Source: Hirsutella rhossiliensis
Taxonomy: Eukaryota; Ascomycota; Sordariomycetes; Hypocreales; Ophiocordycipitaceae
NCBI RefSeq assembly: GCF_020360975.1
Contig: NW_025408669.1
Coordinates: 7,006,001 to 7,070,000 of the forward strand
DNA length: 64,000 nt
Direction of reading: 5' to 3'
Part shown: positions 56,885-64,000 of the stretch, in pieces
Position numbering within the stretch: position 1 is the first letter of the stretch
Layout of the letters: each line of letters starts with the position of its first letter
Notes under the pieces: model-generated
Seen by the model: only the letters and a program-made list of their open reading frames with translations
Told to the model about the DNA's origin: nothing
Database searches by the model: none
Position numbers and translations under genes: made by a program

Positions 56885-59570
56885 TCATCTCATCTCAGTA
56901 AGCCCTCCCAAGTCGGCATACTGCTCCCACGCGGGCAAAACGTCTCCGTGCGCATCCACGTCCGCCATCCTGCCGTCCAGAAACGCCTGCATTGCCGTCC
57001 AGTCGCACGAATCTTGCGCAAGGACGCACGGCTCTTCGTCAATGATGTTGGGCAGATGCGTCGGCCAGACCTGCGACACCAGCGATCCTAGGCGCTTCGG
57101 GTCCGACGCCGTCGTCGTGTGTCGTCTCGTGATTCCACTCGCGCCGGCCAACATGTTCCGGCTCTCCTGCTCGACAAAGTGGCCCAGGCACTTTGCGTAG
57201 CTGAACCCCTCGAGGGCCGTGCTCATCGGCCGCCTCCTCAGGGAGTTGGACTTGGCGATGCTGCCGGCAGGCGACGCCGCCTTGCTCGACGCCGGCTCCT
57301 GCTGGCTCCAACGCTTCGCCGGCTCGGTGCACACCTCCGAAAACGGAGGCGGCGATCCCGGCGTGGAAATGGACGTGGCCACGCTCTCGGCCGGGCTGGC
57401 CGTACTCGCGAGCCCCGAGCTGGCGCTTGAGCACGCCTGCGAGGCATTCGAGTCGCTCCGGGTAGCCCACTTGACCGACATATCGAGCCTTGTCATCCTG
57501 GCGGCATCGAAACTGACGTCGTTGGTCCCGTTGCCGTAGCCGTGCACCACAATCTCGTGGTACAGAGGCTTGCAGGGTGACGACGACGCCAGCGGCGGCG
57601 TGGGCGCCTTGGCTTGCCTGAGCTTCCTCACCGATCTGCGGAAAGGCGAGCCGCTGCCCAGGATGCGGGTGACGGAGCTTGAGCGCTCTATCGCGGGCGT
57701 CTCGTTTTGGAAAACGACCGAGCTCGTAGACTGCCGTCTTTCGGAGCAAGACTCCTTGTGCGTCAGGGCAAAGTAGTCAATGTCTGGCTTGATTTCGATC
57801 CGGCCCTTGGGGCTTTCGATGAGCGTGCTGCCCCAGGTGACAAACGACATGTCCTCGGTCGCTGTGTCGGTCTGGTCGTTCTCGTCCGACTCTGTCCACG
57901 ACGGCAGGTTGTCGATGGGCGCGGTGAGGAGATAAGGCGCGCCGCTGTCGTCGCTGACCCCAGGTGGTTGCCGGTTGACGTGGCGCAGGGTTTGGTGGAC
58001 CGCGTAGATCAGTATCCAGCGGGCCTTGCGGGCGTCGGCCAGAGACACCCGATCCTGTTTGTCCGCCTTGCTGGGCGACATGACCAAGTTCTCTTCGAAC
58101 CGCCGGTACGCCCGGACGAGGTCGTTCTGGAAGACGTCTTCCCTCCAGTTGGACGCCCTGACCATGGCAGCGTGCTCCAGTTGCCGCGTGTCCGACTTGC
58201 TTGCCCTCCGCCCAAGCCAGGAGACGCGTTTCGTCGGACTTTTGTGCTCGGGCTGCGGGAGGAGGGGCAGTGCGTGCTGCAAGGGCTCAAACCCGAGGCG
58301 CGCGTCCACGGATTGGACGAGCTGGAGGGCGCAAATCCCCCCTGCCGCGGCCGAGGGCATCATCTCGTCGCTCGTAAACCCCTCGTCCTTGAGCAGCTTG
58401 TACAGCAGCGCAAAGTCGTCGCCCATGGTGCGGTAGACGGTCGCGTTGAAGGATCGCGGGGGGTAGTAGCCAAACTTGCCGCTGTAGAAGGACAAGAGAA
58501 AGCCGCGAAAGCCCTCCAGATGGGCCCGGATGCCGCACGAGACGCCGACGTGCGCCTCCGAGAGCTCTTCGTCGAGAAAACTGCGGAGCATGGCCGAGGT
58601 CCTGTCCATGGAGGCGTCCATATGGGCGCGTGCCTGGGCGATGAGCCTCCTCGACTCGGCGGTTACATTCTGTCGATCCTGTCAGCCTGATGGTGCGCGT
58701 CGTCGCCAGACGCCGAATACCCACCTGATACTCGGAGTTCGCGCCCAGTCGTTCCCGCATGCCGACGCAGTGGACAAAGGCTCGGATGTACAACTCCCTC
58801 AACTGAAAGGTCTCTGCCAGAGTCAAAAGGGCCAGGGCACGATGGGGCAGGTTCGTCATGCTCAAGTAGCCCTTCTCGTCGAGGTAGTCAACCAGGTCGC
58901 GCACGCTGTCGGCGACGGGCGACCGAAGCTCGTGCATGCTTCTGAAGAGGGTGACGAGAGCGGTGCCCAGATGCTTCCCGACAAGCGAGCCTCTCGTGGC
59001 CCAGGCTAGCAGGTTTCTCGTCGCCAGGTGATGGTCCGCAACTCGCTTTCTGTCCGACGTCGATGGCGGAGGCACGTAGAGCTCGACGTTGCGTCCCGCA
59101 TTCTGGCGGTACCATCGCTCAATCTCGTCGGCCGTCCGCGGCCGGTGATCGTCCGTTACCAGGAATCGCGCGACAAAAGGGTGGCAGCCGGCCGCTAGGA
59201 GGGCCGAAAACGGAATCTTGAAGGATGGAGTTTTCTGGGGCCGGCCATGGCAGTGCAAGTAGACGAAGCAATCCCCGTGATGAATCCATAGTTCAGGATC
59301 CTGTGTAGGGCGCCGTTAGCAACTCTCCCCGTCTCTCCCGACCCTTTGGCTTCGCCGGCTGTCTTTGGCCGGGTGCGGGCATGGGGAATCGCAATGCGGA
59401 TTTGACAGGCATACCCTTTCCCAACTCGCCCACTTAACGCAGGTCCTCTTAGTCCCGTCCCATCGCCGCAGCGCTGTGGGCGGAGAAACGGCATCGGCTG
59501 CGAAGCTGTGGGAGACGTGGGCCGCCGACACGGGGGAGGAGATGGCCATGTCGGAGAAAGCAGCTTCCAT
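56885..59570 (-). CDS. DUF8004-like fungal protein
   Basis: Exons 59570-59415, 59300-58725 and 58669-56885 encode 838 residues. The introns are 114 nt (CTAAC branch) and 55 nt (CTGAC branch). The N-terminal region has the pattern LRRWDGTKRTCVKW, then DPELWIHHGDCFVYL, typical of a large family of filamentous-fungal proteins I know as DUF8004, and a helical block including MSSMTNLPHRALALLTLAETFQL-type repeats (residues about 160-200). The C-terminal half is Ser-rich and disordered with basic clusters (RRSVRKLRQAK). A final segment CDWTAMQAFLDGRMADVD is ordered again. No catalytic motif, no membrane helix. Possible alternative acceptor 9 nt upstream of the last exon would add three residues. The function is unknown. 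Confidence 0.7.
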
Positions 59571-61664
59571 CACAGAGCCTTGCTCGGCTGCATCTTTGCT
59601 TGGCGACCAGGTAGGCAACTCGACAAGGGCTCTGCGCGGTGGGCGATGTAGTTATCCAAGCGACACGGGCACCAGAGAAGATCGACCAAGGTTTCATTCG
59701 GTTCCGGCCGCACAGCTCGTGTATGTAGGCATGTGGGTTGCGTGCGGGCACGCCCGTGGGGTTGTTTGCCTGCCTCTCGGTCTTGCCGAACTGCCGTCGA
59801 TGCGTCAATGACAGAGGACAGTCCAAGCTGTCAATGGGCAGGCACCCGACGTCTGAGTTCCCAGGTCCAGCGCCTCGGGAGCGCGCGCACTCGCGTCGGC
59901 AGCTCTCGCCAGGGCCCGCCTTCGGCCACGGATGCGACCAACCGCAGTGTAGCAGATTGGCTTGGATGGAAGAAGACTGGCGCAACGCAGCTCGTCCGTC
60001 AATTTCCCTTTTTCATCGTCCAAGTCGCCGAGGGCCCTGCCTGTTGGCCTGGTTCCCACGAGCCAGCCCGGTGCTGGCTAACCCATTTGTCATGCCCGGC
60101 CCAATTCCTCTGAGTAGGGGGGGCTGGGCTGCCATGCAAGCGCCGCCCAGCCGTGTCTTATTAGCACGATTCAGCGAAGATCCCCTGCCGCGGATATCTC
60201 CCCAGATGGTTTGGGCATGCCGAGAAGCAGGGATGGCACCCTCCCCCCCTCTCCCTCCCTTCCCAGGCTCCAGCTCCGCTCTGAGACGACGGTCGGACGT
60301 TGCCATTCACATAGCGTTGCGTTTGTGCTGCTCCACGGCGGGAGCTTATCGTCCAGCGACGAGGCGAAGCTGCGAACAGGTGCATCCGCCTGCGACGCAC
60401 GACAGGCCAGCTTGGAGCACCTCTTGGCCCGCAACGGCAGGATCGTCACCGACAGGCGGCGGCCATGGCACGGCATTGTCTCTGTGCGACAAGAGAGCTG
60501 CCTGTTGGTGGCATCCGCACTCTACGCCTCGTCATGGACGACGCGGACGGTGACGTGATCCCACGGCTGCGGCCAACAGCCATGGGCGTGTGGGCGTTCC
60601 TTGTTTCCATCGTCCCGGACGCCGACGCGGCTTGCGGTCGAGCAGCGGCAAGCTTCGCAACAGCTCGCGGTCAGGCCGTCCAAATCCCGCTTCCTCACCG
60701 ATGCAGTGGCACCATGGGTCTCCGGTAGCCTGAGACACGCAGCGACGAGCTGCTGAACAACGCACGCCCGCAGCGCCAGTCACTGCGGACCTCTGGCTAA
60801 CAACAAGAGTCCGCCGTAGTTCAGGATGACGTGGCGAGCTCCTCTTGTCCATTCCTCCAGCGGAGGCCGCCGGCTGATATTCCCCCAAGAAGCTGCCCCG
60901 GGAGATGACAGCTTCGACGATGTCGGGGAACTCCATTCTGCTTGCTCTGTAAGTGACGGGCATCCCTTGTCTTCGTCTTCGTCTTCCTTTTTCCCCCGCG
61001 AGGCGACGAACCCCCAATCGGCTAGATCGAGAAGCCTGTCTCACTGCAGGACATCGACTGCCGGCCGAGTCTCCATGTGTCAGGACAATTGGCCTTGCCC
61101 CAACAAGAAACAAGGGGAAAAGTCAAATACGCAAACAATCGTGGGGGTTCGAGGGGTGGGTGCGTGCATACAGTATGTGCAGGCGTCGCCGATGCGAGTA
61201 CTCCATAGTCTGGACCACAGCTCCGACTGCACTTTAGCACGTTAAATGCTGCTGCCCCTTGCTTTTTCCTTTTCCCTTTGTTATTTGTTGATCTGCGCCT
61301 GTCGCATCCTCCGCCCGGCATTTGGCGTTCAGCGCCGTCTCGTCGTGGGCGCGACGCGTGAAGCTCGGTGCGCGACAAGTCCACGGCCCTAGGTATATGC
61401 GCGTAAAAGTGAGGGTTTCAATTGGCGCTCCCTGACCCAGGACGGCGCTCCTCATCAGGGCCAATTTGGAACAAGAGGGATGCATCGAGGCAAAACAGCC
61501 AGAGGGAGCGAGGCAAAGCCGCGCCGACTGTCTAGCTTAGTCATCAGACGCTGTGCCCTCACCGAGCCTCACCTTGGCCTTAGCCGACCGCAAAGCCAGG
61601 TCGACGCCATGGCATTCTTCCTCCCGAGACCAACCAGCCCCGGGCACGTACTGTAGCGTCGCAA
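59571..61664. other. Divergent intergenic region, no gene seen
   Basis: About 2.1 kb between two divergent genes. It contains long but low-complexity open frames (for example 59738-60553 forward, 60532-61113 reverse) rich in Arg, Pro and Ser, without domains. The TCTTCG-type short tandem repeat at about 60970-60990 precedes the dynactin gene. Both promoters must lie here. Confidence 0.45.
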
Positions 61665-63433
61665 ATGGCGCGGTCCACGCCCTACACGTATATACAATGC
61701 CCTTGCTCCGACCAGTCGGCGGCCGATCACAGCGACGCGCCATCTCCCCATGGACCGACGGCCGACGAGGACGAGCGAACCTTTGACCCCCGAGCCCCAC
61801 GATCCAGCTTTAGCTTATATCCTCTCGAGTACCTGCTCTACTGCGAAGACTGCCAGCAGATACGCTGTCCGAGATGCGTCACCGAGGAGATTGTCACCTA
61901 CTACTGTCCCAACTGTCTGTTCGAGGTTCCTAGCAGCAACCTCCGCAGCGAGGGCAATAGGTAAGCCGGGGGGGGGGGCTGTCAAACGAGCCAGCTCGGT
62001 CAAGCTGACGGCAACTGTTTTGGTCAAGGTGTACGCGAAGCTGCTACCAGTGTCCGGTATGCATCGGCCCTCTCCAGGTTGGGTCGACCCAGCCCGTCGC
62101 CGACCCCAATATACCCGCAGCCGAGAGCCAGCCCAGCTCCACAGGCGGCCCCTTTGCCCTCTTCTGCCAGTATTGCAACTGGTCGTCCAAGGAAACCGGC
62201 ATCGAATTCGAGCGCTCCGGCGGTCTATACTCGCAGCTCGCCAAGATGAACAACGGAGGGGCGCCCAAGGTGACCATCAAGGAGGTCAAGGAGCGGCGAA
62301 AGGAGCATCCAGACGAGCCCCCGCTACCGGACGACGAGGTCGACAGAGACCTACAGTTTGCGAGCCTCAAGGCCTTTTACCAGGAGCAACTCGCCGACGC
62401 TCGAGCTTCGCTCGGCGGTGTGCCTCTGCCCGACGGCGTGGGCTTCTCTTCCCCGGCCAACTTGACGCGCATCATGTCCCTCTACACCGGGCGCGGCCAT
62501 CATGGCAAGACACACAAGGGGCCGTCGGACGTCGTGCGCGAGGCCCTCAACACCGATGAGGGCCTCAAGCTCGAGCAGCTCGACGAATCGAACTCCATCA
62601 AGAAGCTGACACACGGTGGCTGGGACGCGACCAACTCGCGCAGGCAACGGGAATCACAGCTCGAGCCCATGGTACGCTTCCAGGACCAGCTTCGACCGAT
62701 TCCGTACCTCCTCCGCACCAAGCGGTCCAAGCGCTGCCCCGTCTGCCGCCACATCATCTCCAAGCCCGAGAACAAGGTGACGTCGACGAGGTTCAAGATC
62801 CGCCTCGTCGCCAAGTCCTACATGCCCACCATCACCATCCGGCCTCTAAACCCCACCGCGGCCCCTGTGCCCGTCGGCTCCCGGCCCGGCCCCACCGAGG
62901 AGGCGCCGCTCACGCCTATGAAGCCGTACCAGTACATCCTGACCTTTAAGAACCCTCTTTTCGACAACATCAAGGTCACGCTGGCAACGCCAAGCACGAC
63001 CCCGGGGCGATTCGCGAGCAAGGTGACCGTCCTCTGCCCACAGTTTGAGGTCAACGCAAACACGGACATGTGGGACGATGCGTTGAAAGAGGACGGGAGA
63101 GAGGGCGGGCGCAAGGGCGAAGACGGCCCGAGTCAGGGCGAGGCGGGAAAGATATGGGAAAGGGGCCGCAACTGGGTCAGCATCGTGCTGGAGGTGATCC
63201 CAGCTTCCTTGCGCGCCGAGCATTCGATGGGCCTGGGCAAGGATGGCGCGGCAGACGACCCGCCCCGGGACGACGAGGATATCCTCGAGATTCCCATGTT
63301 TGTAAGAATTGAGTGGGAGGCAGACGCGCACAACGACATGGGCACAGGGGCAGACAAGGATAAGGAGACGAGGGAGAAGAGGGAGCTGGCCTATTGGTGC
63401 GTGCTCGGCGTGGGACGCATCAGTCACGAATGA
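61665..63433 (+). CDS. ro-2: Dynactin subunit p62 (DCTN4, ro-2 type)
   Basis: Exons 61665-61960 and 62029-63433 encode 566 residues. p62 is part of the pointed-end complex of dynactin, which links dynein to cargo and is needed for nuclear and endosome movement in hyphae. The N terminus has zinc-binding cysteine pairs at 60/63, 68/71 and 81/84 (YCEDCQQIRCPRC, YYCPNC), continued after the 68-nt intron by RCTRSCYQCPVC and FCQYCNWSS. Further marks: ARASLGGVPLPDG, PYLLRTKRSKRCPVCRH, KSYMPTITI, LTFKNPLFDNIKVTLA, and the closing VSIVLEVIP and FVRIEWEAD strands. The intron has a CTGAC branch point. A Gly/Glu/Lys-rich insert before IWERGRNW is lineage-specific. Confidence 0.92.
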
Positions 63434-63648
63434 TGGGACATGACTAGATAGATACCCCAAGAGAATTCAGGGCGACGATGAGTGGCCGTGAGAGTATGCA
63501 TTTGATATCCACGGAAAGCAGCCTGTCGTGCTTCCAAGCTACCCGCTCTCAAAAAGACGCCGAGCCCCAGTTTTGACCAACCATCGATGCGAACAAGTCA
63601 TTTCCCAGCCCTTGGATGCCATGCCAAATAAATGGAGGTGCCCACAGC

Positions 63649-64000
63649 CTAGTACTCGGTGGCGCTGCTCTGAGGGAACTCAAAGTTGACGTTGCGGCCC
63701 GTCAAGCGGCGGTAGACCTCGGAGTAGGTGTCGAGCCTGTAGTCGACGCCGCCGCGCTCCTTCTCGTCGAGGACAACCTTGAGCAGCTTGCTGCCGTCCT
63801 CCTTGGTACGGATGCGCTTGCCGACAATCTCGACAGGGTAGCAGAGATCCGACAGAATAGCGTCGTGGACGGCCGTCAGGGTGCGCGAACGGGGGCGCTT
63901 CTGCTTTTGGGTGTTGCGGGAGCGGGCCGAGCGCTTGGGACGGGGCAGGATGCGGCGGCCGGCGAGGATCAGGACATGGCGGTCCGAGAACTTCTTCTCG
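63649..64000 (-). CDS. rps7: Small-subunit ribosomal protein eS7 (partial)
   Basis: The C-terminal 116 residues are visible; the N-terminal part and any introns lie beyond the window end. The sequence has the eS7 core: [50 protein letters not shown], and the end [10 protein letters not shown]. It is a component of the 40S subunit, important for 18S rRNA maturation. It is convergent with the dynactin p62 gene; the two stop codons are about 215 nt apart, and no other feature lies between them. Confidence 0.95.
   Translation of the reverse strand, partial: EKKFSDRHVLILAGRRILPRPKRSARSRNTQKQKRPRSRTLTAVHDAILSDLCYPVEIVGKRIRTKEDGSKLLKVVLDEKERGGVDYRLDTYSEVYRRLTGRNVNFEFPQSSATEY

Noticed and set aside
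57707..58690. 327-codon forward frame opposite the DUF8004-like gene
   Set aside because: Mirror of a biased coding exon; composition-driven.
59738..60553. 271-codon forward frame before the dynactin gene
   Set aside because: Low-complexity translation and no intron or domain support.

Overview
This window reads as nuclear DNA of a filamentous ascomycete, most likely a hypocrealean Sordariomycete. Genes are single transcription units with short GT-AG introns (about 50-120 nt), many with a recognisable CTAAC or CTGAC branch point. The core gene set is fungal: C-14 sterol reductase, dynactin p62, Mrl1-type receptor, GH3 and GH55 glucanases. GC is high in the housekeeping parts. The genus cannot be settled from the sequence alone. 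Gene models were built by reading splice sites and joining frames by hand; exon coordinates are in each entry.

Housekeeping block 1 (1-19.5 kb): 3' end of a GH55 exo-beta-1,3-glucanase, a FIT-type acyl-CoA diphosphatase-like ER protein, an Ap4A phosphorylase, a Myb/SANT-like regulator with a 4.3 kb gene-free upstream region, a divergent pair (Mrl1-like receptor and ERG24), and a secreted GH3 beta-glucosidase behind a promoter with two minisatellites.

Gene-poor accessory stretch (19.5-34 kb): a long segment with protein-like reading in all three forward frames but repeated stops and frame changes (probably a decayed gene), two small secreted proteins found only after splicing (one without cysteine, one with six cysteines), and a conserved fungal protein of unknown role.

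Block 2 (34-39.2 kb): a medium-chain oxidoreductase, a CofD/UPF0052 family protein and a small two-helix membrane protein.

Mobile-element-rich island (41-53.5 kb): a broken non-LTR retrotransposon, an antisense-overlapping small gene, a possible DUF7580-type protein, an FTA2-like pseudokinase, a PD-(D/E)XK nuclease-like protein, a TA-rich RIP-like tract, a membrane protein gene with two in-frame stops, a short poly(A) retroelement with a clear target-site duplication, and a fragment of a Tc1/mariner transposase. This is the part most worth a second look.

Housekeeping block 3 (53.5-64 kb): DUF924 protein, multi-pass membrane protein, DUF8004-like protein, dynactin p62 (ro-2) and ribosomal protein eS7, cut by the window end. 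I saw no rRNA, tRNA, CRISPR array or bacterial-type operon.
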